Assembly (NCBI RefSeq): GCF_025791835.1
Contig: NZ_JAOXLP010000002.1
Location: 124,001 to 188,000, forward strand
DNA from: Roseomonas xinghualingensis
GTDB lineage: Bacteria; Pseudomonadota; Alphaproteobacteria; Acetobacterales; Acetobacteraceae
Length of the DNA stretch: 64,000 nucleotides
Reading direction: 5' to 3'
Below the pieces are notes generated by a model, which saw only the letters and a list, made by a program, of their open reading frames with translations, was not told the DNA's origin and did not search any database. Each line of letters starts with the position of its first letter. The stretch's first letter is position 1. Both the position numbers and the translations under genes were made by a program. Below, piece by piece: positions 43,989 through 52,697 of this stretch.

Positions 43989-44077
43989 CGAGACACGACT
44001 GGTCGAGGACTCCTGAGGGCCTTTAGCCTTCAGGCAGGAAGGCGCGCCGCATCGTCATCGTTGTCGAGGAGGTTTCC

Positions 44078-45262
44078 ATGGAACCCGGCCTCGTCGCGGG
44101 CATGCGCATTGCGCGCGTCTCCGCGACGCCCCTGAACATCCCTGTCCGTTTCGACCTGCCCGGTTTCGAGCGGGACACGGCGCTCTCCCTGACCCTGGTG
44201 GAGGTGGAGACGCAGAACGGGCTGAAGGGCCACGGCATCACCGCCATCACCGAGGAGGAGGTGGTCGCCGCGGCGGTGAACGAGGTGGCGGCCTACCACA
44301 TCGTCGGGGAAGATGCGCTGGCGCATGAGCGTGTCTGGGACAAGCTGTACTGGGAACTGGCGCCGCGCGGGCAGACTGGCCATGGGTGCCATGCCATTGC
44401 GGCGATCGACATCGCGCTCTGGGATATCAAGGGGAAGGCGCTGGGGCTGCCGGTCTGGCGGTTGCTGGGCGGGGCACGGCCGCGCGTGCCGGCCTATGTC
44501 ACCTTCGGCTTCGCTTCCATGGATCGCGAGACCCTGGCCGCCGCCGCGAAGGTCTGGGTGAAGGAGCGCGGGGCGAAGCGGCTGAAGATGGTGGTGGGCC
44601 ATCACGGGCTGAAGCGCCGCGACGAGCCGCGCCCATTGGCCGCGCTGGTGGCGGAGGATCTTCAGCGCGTCATGGCCGTGCGGGATGCCGTGGGACCGGA
44701 GGTGCCGATCTTCCTCGATGGCAACTGCTCCCTCGATCCTTATCACGCGCGCTGGCTCGCAGAGCGGGTGGAGGATCTCGGCATCGGCTTCTTCGAGGAG
44801 CCGCTGGTGGAGAATGATCCGCGCCGCCTGGCCGATCTGCGGCGTCAGGTGCGGGTGCCGCTGGCTGGCGGGCAGAATGAGGGGCTGATCCACCGGTTTC
44901 GCGACCTGATCATGGCCGAGGCGCTGGATGTGATGCAGCCCAATGTCGTGATCGGTGGCGGCTTCACCCAGGGGCTGCGCATCGCCGGGCTGGCGGCCGC
45001 CTTCAACCAGCCGATCGCCAATGGCGGCGCCTGGGCGCATCACAACATGCATTTGCATGCGGGCATCGCGAATGGGGGGCTAGTTGAATACCATCACCTC
45101 GCGACTCTGGTGACGGAACGGATCTTCGGTCCGCTGCCCCGGCCGGATGCGGATGGCTGGCTGCATCCTTCCGATGCGCCGGGGCTTGGCTTCACGCCGG
45201 ACCCAGATGCGGTGCGGGAGCTGGCGAAGCATCCGACATCCCGCGGCGCAGGCAAGGCATAG
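44078..45262 (+). CDS. mandelate racemase / muconate lactonizing enzyme family protein
   Basis: A 394-residue enolase-superfamily enzyme. The N-terminal capping domain (ISATPLNIPVRF-like start and HGITAITEEEVV) is followed by a barrel with AKRLKMVVGHH (Lys on strand 2), metal ligands in IFLDGNCSLDPYHA (Asp), GFFEEPLVENDP (Glu) and a third in AGGQNEGLI, and a late His in NGGAWAHHNMHLHA. Members abstract the proton alpha to a carboxylate. The substrate is unknown; location among Bug genes suggests an acid sugar or other hydroxy acid. Confidence 0.85.
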   Translation: MEPGLVAGMRIARVSATPLNIPVRFDLPGFERDTALSLTLVEVETQNGLKGHGITAITEEEVVAAAVNEVAAYHIVGEDALAHERVWDKLYWELAPRGQTGHGCHAIAAIDIALWDIKGKALGLPVWRLLGGARPRVPAYVTFGFASMDRETLAAAAKVWVKERGAKRLKMVVGHHGLKRRDEPRPLAALVAEDLQRVMAVRDAVGPEVPIFLDGNCSLDPYHARWLAERVEDLGIGFFEEPLVENDPRRLADLRRQVRVPLAGGQNEGLIHRFRDLIMAEALDVMQPNVVIGGGFTQGLRIAGLAAAFNQPIANGGAWAHHNMHLHAGIANGGLVEYHHLATLVTERIFGPLPRPDADGWLHPSDAPGLGFTPDPDAVRELAKHPTSRGAGKA

Positions 45263-45273
45263 GGGAGGGGGCG

Positions 45274-46245
45274 ATGGCGACACGACGCATGATCCTGGGC
45301 GCCACGCTGGTGGCCCCCGCACTCCACATGGCCCGGGCGCAGGACACGGATTGGCCGACGCGCCCGGTGGTGCTGGTGGTTCCCACCGCCGCCGGTGGTT
45401 CCGGCGACACGCTTGCGCGGCTGCTCGCCGAGGCGCTGCGCCCCCGCCTTTCGCAGCCGGTGGTGGTAGAGAACCGCACCGGCGTCGGTGGGCTGCTGGG
45501 TGCGGAGTATGTCGCCAAGTCGCCGGTGGAGGCGAACCGCTTCCTGCTGGCCGCCGTGCACCACGCCATCTTCCCGGCCGTGCAGGCGCGCATGCCCTAT
45601 GACAGCCTGGGTGACTTCGCGCCGGTCGCCGATATCAGCTCCGCCTACAACGCCCTGATCATCAACCCTTCGCTGCCGGTGCGCAGCGTTGCGGAGCTGG
45701 TGGCTTATGCGAAGGCCAATCCAGGCCGGCTGAACTTCGCCACCGCCGGGCGCGGGACGCTGCATCACGTCACCGCATCCCTCTTCATCAGGCTGGCGGG
45801 CATCGACGCGGCGGCGGTGCATTACCGTGGCAGCGCGCCGGCCATGAACGACCTCGTGGCAGGGAATGTCCAAGCGATGTTCGAGACCATGCCGAGCGCC
45901 GCCGGGCAGATCCGTGGTGGGCAGGTGCGCGCCCTGGCCGTGACGGCACCCGAGCGGGTCGGCCTGCTGCCGGATGTGCCGACCATGGGCGAGGCGGGCT
46001 ATCCCGATGTGATCGCCGATACCTGGTACGGCATCTTCGCCGTGCGCGGCACGCCGCCTTCCGTGCTGGAACGGATGAACGCCGCCATCGCCACCAGTCT
46101 TGCCACGCCGGAGATGCGCGCGGCCTGGGAAAGGAATGGCGTGACGGGCGGAGGAAAGTCCGTCGCCGCCTTCACCCGCATGTGGGAGGGCGAGGTGGCG
46201 CGCTGGAAGGAACTCACCGCGCGGGCAGGCGTGGAGCCGGAATAG
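45274..46245 (+). CDS. Bug-family solute-binding protein
   Basis: A 323-residue periplasmic receptor with a signal peptide (MATRRMILGATLVAPALHMARAQ), then WPTRPVVLVVPTAAGGSGD, VENRTGVGGLLGAEY, RGTLHHVTASLFIRLAG and HYRGSAPAMNDLVAGNVQAMFE. It starts 12 bases after the enolase-superfamily gene, so the two are co-transcribed and probably share a substrate. It converges with the GntR gene at 46280. Confidence 0.88.
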   Translation: MATRRMILGATLVAPALHMARAQDTDWPTRPVVLVVPTAAGGSGDTLARLLAEALRPRLSQPVVVENRTGVGGLLGAEYVAKSPVEANRFLLAAVHHAIFPAVQARMPYDSLGDFAPVADISSAYNALIINPSLPVRSVAELVAYAKANPGRLNFATAGRGTLHHVTASLFIRLAGIDAAAVHYRGSAPAMNDLVAGNVQAMFETMPSAAGQIRGGQVRALAVTAPERVGLLPDVPTMGEAGYPDVIADTWYGIFAVRGTPPSVLERMNAAIATSLATPEMRAAWERNGVTGGGKSVAAFTRMWEGEVARWKELTARAGVEPE

Positions 46246-46279
46246 CGCGGCTGGCGCGATCGGCCCTCGGCGATCGGCG

Positions 46280-46966
46280 CTAATCGCTGAACATGTAGCC
46301 CTGCACGAAGAGGATGTGGTCGCGCATCACTTGCCGTGCCGAACTGCGGTCCCGCTGGCGCACCGCATTCACCATGGCGTGGTGCTGCTCCTGCAGGATG
46401 GCGCGCCGCTCCACCGTATTGCCGCGCGCCTTCAACTGGCCCCAATCCGTCCGTTCCCGCACCCGGGCGAGCGAGCGGGACATGGCGATGACAGCGGCGT
46501 TATGCGTGCCCAGCGCGAAGGCATCGTGCAACTCGGCGTCCCAATGCTCGAACCTCGCGAGGTCCGGGGCCTCATCGGTGCCGCGCAGGCATTCGGCCAT
46601 GCGCGCGATATCCGCCTGGGTGGCGCGCGCGACGGCGAGGGAGATCATCTCCGGCTCCAGGATCAGGCGGCATTCCACCACATCCGAGGGGCTGAGCGAT
46701 TCATCGTTGGCCGGCGCGGATCCGGCGGGCATGCTGCGGAAGGTACCACGACCGACATGGCGATGGATCAGGCCCTGCTGTTCCAGCGCATCCAGCGCGC
46801 GGCGGACCGTGTTGCGGGCCACGCCATAATGGGCGCCCAACTCCCGTTCCGTCGGCAGCTTCTCGCCTATTCCCCAACGGTCGGCCAGCAGATCGCGCTC
46901 CAGTGTATCTCGCAGCGCCGTGGCGCCCATGCGGTCCTTAACAATGTCTGAATCGGGCAAGGGCAT
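46280..46966 (-). CDS. GntR-family regulator (FadR/FCD subgroup)
   Basis: A 228-residue regulator: winged helix-turn-helix at about 15-75 (KLPTERELGAHYGVARNTVRRALDALEQQGLIHR split over the motif) and an FCD-type domain with HWDAELHDAFALGTHN, EQHHAMVNAVRQRD and MRDHILFVQGY. The ATG at 46966 is preferred to an upstream TTG. It is divergent from the fumarylacetoacetate-hydrolase-family gene, and three TGGTCC half-sites fill the gap, so it very likely regulates itself and that operon. Confidence 0.88.
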   Translation of the reverse strand: MPLPDSDIVKDRMGATALRDTLERDLLADRWGIGEKLPTERELGAHYGVARNTVRRALDALEQQGLIHRHVGRGTFRSMPAGSAPANDESLSPSDVVECRLILEPEMISLAVARATQADIARMAECLRGTDEAPDLARFEHWDAELHDAFALGTHNAAVIAMSRSLARVRERTDWGQLKARGNTVERRAILQEQHHAMVNAVRQRDRSSARQVMRDHILFVQGYMFSD

Positions 46967-46982
46967 GATCCAAAGGCTTGAC

Positions 46983-47022
46983 TGGTCCAACCAATAAGAG
47001 GACCATAACCCAAGATTGGTCC
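46983..47022. promoter_or_regulatory. triple TGGTCC operator array
   Basis: TGGTCC at 46983-46988, its complement GGACCA at 47000-47005, and TGGTCC at 47017-47022 alternate in orientation with exactly 11 bases in each interval. They sit in the divergent promoter between the GntR regulator and the FAH-family gene. The arrangement allows two overlapping palindromes sharing the centre half-site, suggesting dimer-dimer cooperation. Confidence 0.6.
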
Positions 47023-47055
47023 AGTTAAAAGTGAAATTGGTATAGGATCGCCCTT

Positions 47056-47970
47056 ATGAAGCTCGCGATGGTGAAGCAGGGTGGCGCGGCGCGCCTGGTG
47101 CGCGTGGATGCCTCGGGCACCCGCTTCTGGCCGGTGGAAACCCTGGCTCCGAACATGCCGACGGAGATGACGGCGCTGATCGCGGCTCTCTCCAGCGGCG
47201 CAACCATGCCGGAGCCCACGGGCGAGGGCGAGGCGCTGGACGAGGCGATGTTGCTGGCGCCGCTGCCCAATCCGCCGCGCAACATCTTCTGCGTGGGCAA
47301 GAACTACCATGCCCATGCGCGTGAGTTCGCCGGCAGTGGCTACGACTCTTCCTCGACCAGCGCCGCGGATGCGATCCCCAAGGCGCCGATCATCTTCACC
47401 AAGCCTTTCACCTCCATTTCCGGCCCCTGGGACGATATCCCGATGGTCCCGGGCCTGGATGCCGAGGTGGATTACGAGGCGGAGCTGGCGGTGGTGATCG
47501 GTCGCGGCGGGCGCTGCATCCCCAAGGCCTCGGCCATGTCGCATGTCTTCGGCTACACGCTGGTGAACGACGTCACCGCGCGCGACCTGCAGGGTAAGCA
47601 CAAGCAGTGGCTGCTCGGGAAGGGCATCGACGGCTTCTGCCCCATGGGGCCTTTCCTCGTGACGGCGGATGAGCTGGATGCGCAATCCATGCGCGTGACC
47701 TGCCATGTGAATGGCGAGAAGCGGCAGGACGCCACCACCGCCGACCTGATCTTCGACATCCCGACCCTGATCGAGACCATCTCCCTCAGCATGGCGCTGC
47801 TGCCGGGCGACATCATCGCCACCGGCACGCCGGAGGGTGTGGGCATCGGCTTCAAGCCGCCGCGCTTCCTGCGGGATGGCGATGTGGTGGAATGCGCGAT
47901 CGAGGGCATCGGCAAGATCCGCAACACGCTGCGCAAGGTGGATGCGGCGGCGCTGCGCGGCGCCGCCTGA
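47056..47970 (+). CDS. fumarylacetoacetate hydrolase family protein
   Basis: A 304-residue enzyme with an FAH-fold C-terminal domain: NIFCVGKNYHAHA, the metal-binding VDYEAELAVVIGRGG, VFGYTLVNDVTARDLQ, and GDIIATGTPEGVG. Members hydrolyse or decarboxylate 2-oxo acids (acylpyruvases, oxepin-CoA decarboxylases, 2,4-diketo-gluconate hydrolases). It is the first gene right of the triple operator and leads a chain of Bug and molybdenum-hydroxylase genes. The substrate is unknown. Confidence 0.88.
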   Translation: MKLAMVKQGGAARLVRVDASGTRFWPVETLAPNMPTEMTALIAALSSGATMPEPTGEGEALDEAMLLAPLPNPPRNIFCVGKNYHAHAREFAGSGYDSSSTSAADAIPKAPIIFTKPFTSISGPWDDIPMVPGLDAEVDYEAELAVVIGRGGRCIPKASAMSHVFGYTLVNDVTARDLQGKHKQWLLGKGIDGFCPMGPFLVTADELDAQSMRVTCHVNGEKRQDATTADLIFDIPTLIETISLSMALLPGDIIATGTPEGVGIGFKPPRFLRDGDVVECAIEGIGKIRNTLRKVDAAALRGAA

Positions 47971-48015
47971 CATCTGGCGCCACAAGGGCGCCGCGCATTG
48001 AGGAAACGGGATGCA

Positions 48016-48036
48016 GGGGCGGCAAAAGACCGCCCC
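48016..48036 (+). promoter_or_regulatory. intercistronic hairpin
   Basis: GGGGCGG at 48016-48022 and CCGCCCC at 48030-48036 pair around CAAAAGA in the gap between the FAH-family gene and the next Bug gene. Without a T-tract it may set the relative transcript levels of the two parts of the operon. Confidence 0.4.
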
Positions 48037-48086
48037 GTCCCCAAGGGTTCAGGAGGCGGGTGGTGAGCCATCCGCAGGAGGTAAGC

Positions 48087-49067
48087 GTGCTGCTTCGTCG
48101 TGACCTGATGGTCGCCCTGGGTGCTGCCGGGCTGATGCCTGCCGCCGTTCAGGCGCAGGGAACCTGGCCCACCCGGCCGATCCAGATGATCGTGGCCTTT
48201 CCCCCTGGTGGGCAGGCTGATGTGACGGCCCGCCCGGTGGCTGCGGCGCTGGAGCGGGTGTTCAATCAGCCTGTTCCGGTGGTGAACCGCCCCGGTGCCG
48301 GCGGCATCGTCGGCAGCGCCAGCGTCGCCCGTGCGGCCCCTGATGGCTACACGGCGCTGATGGCGCTCTCCTCCCTCGCCATGCTGCCGGAGAGCGAGCG
48401 CATCATGGGCCGCCCGCCGGCCTATACCGTGGACCAGCTCGCGCCGATCGCCCGCATCAATGCCGACCCGACTGTGCTGCTCGTGCCGGCGAGCTCGCCC
48501 TGGCGGACGGTCCAGGAGTTCGTGGCGGACGCGAAGAAGCGGCCTGGCGCCATCACCTTCGGTTCGGCTGGCAACTACTCCACCCTGCATGTCGCGATGG
48601 CGATGTTCACCGGCGCTGCCGATATCGACCTGCTGCACGTGCCCTTCCAGGGCGGCGGCCCGGCCCTGACGGCGCTGCTCGCGGGCCAGATCGACGCCCT
48701 GTCCTCCGGCCCTGGTCCCGCCGTCGCCCATGTGAAGGAAGGGCGCCTGCGCGCCCTGGCCAGCTGGGGCAGCGAGCGCCTCAAGGGCTTCGAGGATGTG
48801 CCGACCTTCATGGAGCTCGGCTACAAGGATGTGGAGTTCTACATCTGGGCCGGCGTCTTCCTGCCCCTGGCAACCCCGGCACCGGTCCAGGACCGGTTGC
48901 GCCAGGCCCTTCGCGAGGTCTGCGAGAAGGATCAGGGGCTGAAGCGCGCCATGGATACGGCCGGCAGCCCGATCGCCTATCAGGACGGTGCCGAATTCGA
49001 GCGCTTCTTCCGCGACGACAGCGCACGGTTGGTGCGTGCCGTGCAGCGGATCGGGAAGGTCGAATAG
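48087..49067 (+). CDS. Bug-family solute-binding protein
   Basis: A 326-residue receptor. AGGAGG five bases before the GTG at 48087 decides the start. The signal peptide (LRRDLMVALGAAGLMPAA) has twin Arg and ends in VQAQ; then WPTRPIQMIVAFPPGGQAD, VNRPGAGGIVGSA, APDGYTALM, YSTLHVAMAMFTG and PFQGGGPALTALLAGQ. It lies 36 bases before a second, quite different Bug gene, so the tandem pair is not a recent duplication. Confidence 0.88.
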   Translation: MLLRRDLMVALGAAGLMPAAVQAQGTWPTRPIQMIVAFPPGGQADVTARPVAAALERVFNQPVPVVNRPGAGGIVGSASVARAAPDGYTALMALSSLAMLPESERIMGRPPAYTVDQLAPIARINADPTVLLVPASSPWRTVQEFVADAKKRPGAITFGSAGNYSTLHVAMAMFTGAADIDLLHVPFQGGGPALTALLAGQIDALSSGPGPAVAHVKEGRLRALASWGSERLKGFEDVPTFMELGYKDVEFYIWAGVFLPLATPAPVQDRLRQALREVCEKDQGLKRAMDTAGSPIAYQDGAEFERFFRDDSARLVRAVQRIGKVE

Positions 49068-49102
49068 CGGCTCGCGAAAGCATCGGAGGAAACGGAATAA
49101 TA

Positions 49103-50080
49103 ATGAAGAACAAGATCACGCGGCGGGGCTTCGGTGTCCTGGCGGTGGGCGCCCTGGCGGCGCCCGCCATTGCGCAGGACACCAGCTGGCCGAATCGCCC
49201 CGTGCGGATCGTCGTGCCTTTCGGCGCGGGCGGTTCCGCCGATATCGCGGCGCGCAATGTTGCGGAGGCGCTGTCGCAAAGCCTCGGCCAGCCATTCGTG
49301 GTGGAGAACCGGCCGGGCGCCGGCGCGGTGATCGGCACGGATGCCGTCGCGAAGGCGGCCCCCGATGGCTACACGTTGCTGATGATGTCCAACACGCACA
49401 CCGCGAATGAGACATTGCTGCCGAACCGTCCCTATGTGCTGATGCGGGACCTGGCGGCCGCGGCGGCGGTGAATGTCGCGCATCACGTGCTGGCGGTGCA
49501 TCCCTCGCTTGGCGTGAACAGCGTGGCGGAGCTGATCGCCAAGGCGAAGGCGGAGCCGGGTAAGATCGACTACGCCTCCTCCGGTCCCGGCACGCCCTAT
49601 CACATTGCCGGCGAGGTGTTCCGTGCCATGGCGGGCATCGAGATCCAGCACATTCCCTTTCGCTCCTCGGGCGAGGCGCGCACGGCGCTGATCTCCGGCA
49701 CGGTGCCGATGATGTTCGATGCCATCCCGACCATGCAGCCGCATGTCGCGGGCGGAAGGGCGAAGGCATTGGCCACCACGGGGCTGAAGCGCGATCCGTT
49801 GCTGCCGGAACTGCCCACGGTCGCCGAGGCCGGACTGCCAGGCTACGAGGGCTCGATCTGGCTCGGGTTGATGGTGCCGACGCAGGTGCCGCAGCCCATC
49901 GTGGCGAAGCTGAACGGCGCGGTGAATGACTGGCTGGCGCGGGCGCAGACGAAGGCGGCGATGGAGAAGCAGGGCGCGCAGCCCATGCCCATGTCCGTCG
50001 CCGAGTTCGATGCCTTCCTCCGCAAGGATGTGGAGACGCAGCGGCACAACGTCCGCATGGCCCGGATCGAGGTGCAGTAG
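49103..50080 (+). CDS. Bug-family solute-binding protein with Tat-like signal
   Basis: A 325-residue receptor. The start MKNKITRRGFGVLAVGALA has a twin-Arg RRGF pattern, with cleavage after AIAQ; then WPNRPVRIVVPFGAGGSAD, VENRPGAGAVIGTDAVAK, APDGYTLLM, SSGPGTPYHIAGEVF and PFRSSGEARTALISG. Its TAG stop overlaps the GTG of the [2Fe-2S] subunit gene by one base, so receptor and oxidoreductase are translationally linked. The ligand is likely a substrate of that oxidoreductase. Confidence 0.9.
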   Translation: MKNKITRRGFGVLAVGALAAPAIAQDTSWPNRPVRIVVPFGAGGSADIAARNVAEALSQSLGQPFVVENRPGAGAVIGTDAVAKAAPDGYTLLMMSNTHTANETLLPNRPYVLMRDLAAAAAVNVAHHVLAVHPSLGVNSVAELIAKAKAEPGKIDYASSGPGTPYHIAGEVFRAMAGIEIQHIPFRSSGEARTALISGTVPMMFDAIPTMQPHVAGGRAKALATTGLKRDPLLPELPTVAEAGLPGYEGSIWLGLMVPTQVPQPIVAKLNGAVNDWLARAQTKAAMEKQGAQPMPMSVAEFDAFLRKDVETQRHNVRMARIEVQ

Positions 50081-50556
50081 TGCAGGTCGCCTTCACGCTG
50101 AACGGCATGCCCGCCCAGCTGGAGGCGGCCGAGGGCATGACGCTGCTGCATGCCCTCCGTGGACCGCTGGGGTTGAGCGGCCCCCGTTTCGGCTGCGGGC
50201 AGGAGGCCTGCGGCTGCTGTTACGTGACCGTGGACGGAGAGCCGCGGCCTTCCTGCGCCCTGCCGGTGGAAGCTGTGGCGGGGCGGCAGGTGGGCACGGT
50301 GGAGGGGTTGGGCACGCCGGAGGCGCCCCATCCCCTGCAAACCGCCTTCCTGGCGGAACAGGCGGGGCAATGCGGCTATTGCCTCTCCGGCATCCTGGTC
50401 AGCGCGGCGGCGCTGCTGGAACGGAATCCGGATCCGGATGAGGCGGCGGTGCGTGCCGCGCTGGAGCCGCATCTCTGCCGCTGCGGTGCGCATAACCGCA
50501 TGATCCGCGCGGTGCTGCGGGCGGCGCGGGAGATGCGCGAAGGGGTGCCGGCGTGA
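50080..50556 (+). CDS. [2Fe-2S] subunit of a molybdenum hydroxylase
   Basis: A 158-residue small subunit of the xanthine-oxidase family. The plant-ferredoxin cluster ligands are in FGCGQEACGCC followed by a Cys in PSC (about 39-60); the second cluster uses CGYC and the late CRCG. Such subunits pass electrons from the molybdopterin subunit. It starts with GTG inside the stop of the preceding gene and overlaps the large subunit by four bases (GTGA). No FAD subunit follows. Confidence 0.92.
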   Translation: MQVAFTLNGMPAQLEAAEGMTLLHALRGPLGLSGPRFGCGQEACGCCYVTVDGEPRPSCALPVEAVAGRQVGTVEGLGTPEAPHPLQTAFLAEQAGQCGYCLSGILVSAAALLERNPDPDEAAVRAALEPHLCRCGAHNRMIRAVLRAAREMREGVPA

Positions 50557-52697
50557 ATCTCGCCTTCGGCTTTCCGATGGGGAAGGGGGGCAATGCGCCC
50601 GACCTGCCCGGCAGCCTGCGTGCCGAGCCGCGCCTGTCGCGATGGCTCCGCTTTTCGCCCGATGGGCATGTCACGGTAACGCCGGGAAAGGTGGAGATCG
50701 GGCAGGGCATTCTGACCGCGCTCGCGCAGATTGCGGCGGATGAGCTGGATGTTGCCCCGCATCGCGTGCGTGTTCAGCCCGCGTCCACGCCTGGTAGCCC
50801 GAATGAGGGCGTGACCTCGGGCAGCCTTTCCATCCAGGAAAGCGGTGTTGCCATCCGCCATGCCTGTGCCGAGGCGCGGGCGATCCATCTGGGCGTGGCC
50901 GCCCAGCGCGCGGGGGTAGCGCCGGCGGCGATCCGGATCGAGGACGGTGTTTTCACCCGTGCGGATGGGATGGTGATCGGCTCCTATTGGGAGCAGGCCG
51001 AAACCGTGCCGCTCGATGTGGAGGCGCGTGGGGATGTGCCGCCCAAGCCGGCGACCGCCCGCTGGATCGCGGGGCAGCCGGTGTCGCGCCTGGATCTGCC
51101 TGACAAGGTTTTCGGTGCGCCGCGCTATGTGCATGACATGCGCCTGCCGGGCATGCTGCATGCGCGCATGCTGCGCCCACCCGCGCGCGTCGCGAGCCTG
51201 ATCGAACTGCGTGACGGCCCCTTGCCGGGCGATGCCTCCCTGTTTCGTGACGGGAACCTCCTCGCCGTGGTGGCCAGTGAGGAATGGGCCGCCGAGGCAG
51301 GTGCCGCGCGTGTGGCGGCCCGTGCGCGTTGGGATGTGCAGGAATCCCTGCCCGAAGAGAGCGACCTCGCCGCCTGGATCCAGGCAGCCCCTGCCCAGCG
51401 CAGCGAAGTGGAACGTCGGGACGATCCGGCGCCCGATGCGGCGCTTGCGGTTTCGGCGCTCTTCCAGCGGCCTTTCATCGCTCATGGATCGATCGGGCCG
51501 TCCTGCGCCGTGGCGCGTTGGCAGGACGGTGCGGTGGAGGTGTGGACGCACAGCCAGGGCATCTACAACCTGCGTGCGGATCTGGTGACGGTACTTGGGC
51601 TGGAGCCGGAGCGGATCACGGTGCGCCATGTGGAGGGCGCGGGCTGCTACGGCCATAATGGTGCCGATGACGTGGCGCTGGATGCCGTGTTGATAGCGCG
51701 AGCAAATCCCGGACGGCCGGTGCGCGTGCTGTGGAGCCGTGCGGAGGAGCTGGCCTGGTCGCCCCATTCCCCTGCCGCCCTGATGGATATCGAGGCGACG
51801 CTGGATGCGGATGGGATGCTCAGCCGCTGGCGCGCGGTGCTGCGTGGCAACGGGCATTCCTCGCGCCCCGGGCGGGCGAAGGACCCGACGCTGCTGTCAT
51901 CGGCCTATATCAACCCGCCCTTCACCTATCCCGTGGCGATCGACGCGCCGATGGCTGGCGGCGGTGGCGGGCAGCGCAACGCGGTGCCGGGTTACCGCGT
52001 GCCTTCCCTCGATGTCTCGATGCACCGGCTTCTGGAAATGCCGATCCGCAGCTCCGCGCTGCGGGGGCTGGGCGCGCTGCTGAATGTCTGGGCCACGGAA
52101 TCCGTAATGGACGAGCTGGCGGAACTCAGCGGCCAGGATCCCGTCGCCTTCCGCCTGCGCCACCTGGAGGACGATCCGCGTGCCGCCGCTGTACTGCGCG
52201 AGGTGGCTTCCATGTGCGGATGGCCACGCATCTCCTCGGAAGAGGGAGTGGGCACCGGAATCGCCGTGGCCCGGTACAAGGGCACTGGCGGCTGGTGCGC
52301 GGTGGCCGCGGAAGTGGAGGCTGCCGAGGTGGTGCGCTGCCGCCGCCTCTGGATCGCCGCCGATGTGGGCGAGCCGATCAATCCGGATGGGGTGATCAAC
52401 CAGATCGAGGGCGGCGCCATTCAGGCGGCCTCCATCGCGCTGAAGGAGGCCGTCCATTTCGACCGCCTCAACATCACCACGGATAGCTGGGAGGCTTACC
52501 CGGTCCTGCGCTTCTCGGAGGTGCCGGCGGTGGAGGTGCGGCTGATCGGCCCCAGGGACGCGCCGCCCCTGGGGGCGGGGGAGTCCTCGCTCGGCCCGAC
52601 CATCGCGGCCCTCGCCAGCGGCATCCATGCCGCCCTCAGCATCCGCCCACGCGCCATGCCCTTCACGCCCGACAATCTTGCTGCCGCAATGGAATGA
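50553..52697 (+). CDS. molybdopterin-binding subunit of a two-component hydroxylase
   Basis: A 714-residue large subunit of the IorB/xanthine-dehydrogenase family. GKVEIGQGILTALAQIAADEL near the N-terminus, a FNV-like VEGAGCYGHNGADDVALDA, RSSALRGLGALLNVWATES and the late GAGESSLGPTIAAL, whose Glu is the likely active-site base, match the family. With the small subunit it hydroxylates an N-heterocycle, aldehyde or aromatic acid next to a carbonyl or ring nitrogen. No Tat signal is visible. As no FAD subunit is present, electrons probably go to a cytochrome or ferredoxin, as in isoquinoline or nicotinate enzymes. Confidence 0.88.
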   Translation: MNLAFGFPMGKGGNAPDLPGSLRAEPRLSRWLRFSPDGHVTVTPGKVEIGQGILTALAQIAADELDVAPHRVRVQPASTPGSPNEGVTSGSLSIQESGVAIRHACAEARAIHLGVAAQRAGVAPAAIRIEDGVFTRADGMVIGSYWEQAETVPLDVEARGDVPPKPATARWIAGQPVSRLDLPDKVFGAPRYVHDMRLPGMLHARMLRPPARVASLIELRDGPLPGDASLFRDGNLLAVVASEEWAAEAGAARVAARARWDVQESLPEESDLAAWIQAAPAQRSEVERRDDPAPDAALAVSALFQRPFIAHGSIGPSCAVARWQDGAVEVWTHSQGIYNLRADLVTVLGLEPERITVRHVEGAGCYGHNGADDVALDAVLIARANPGRPVRVLWSRAEELAWSPHSPAALMDIEATLDADGMLSRWRAVLRGNGHSSRPGRAKDPTLLSSAYINPPFTYPVAIDAPMAGGGGGQRNAVPGYRVPSLDVSMHRLLEMPIRSSALRGLGALLNVWATESVMDELAELSGQDPVAFRLRHLEDDPRAAAVLREVASMCGWPRISSEEGVGTGIAVARYKGTGGWCAVAAEVEAAEVVRCRRLWIAADVGEPINPDGVINQIEGGAIQAASIALKEAVHFDRLNITTDSWEAYPVLRFSEVPAVEVRLIGPRDAPPLGAGESSLGPTIAALASGIHAALSIRPRAMPFTPDNLAAAME

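Noticed and set aside
48087..50080. Recent tandem duplication of Bug genes
   Set aside because: The two adjacent receptors share only the family motifs; intervening sequence and signal peptides differ, so they are distinct members.
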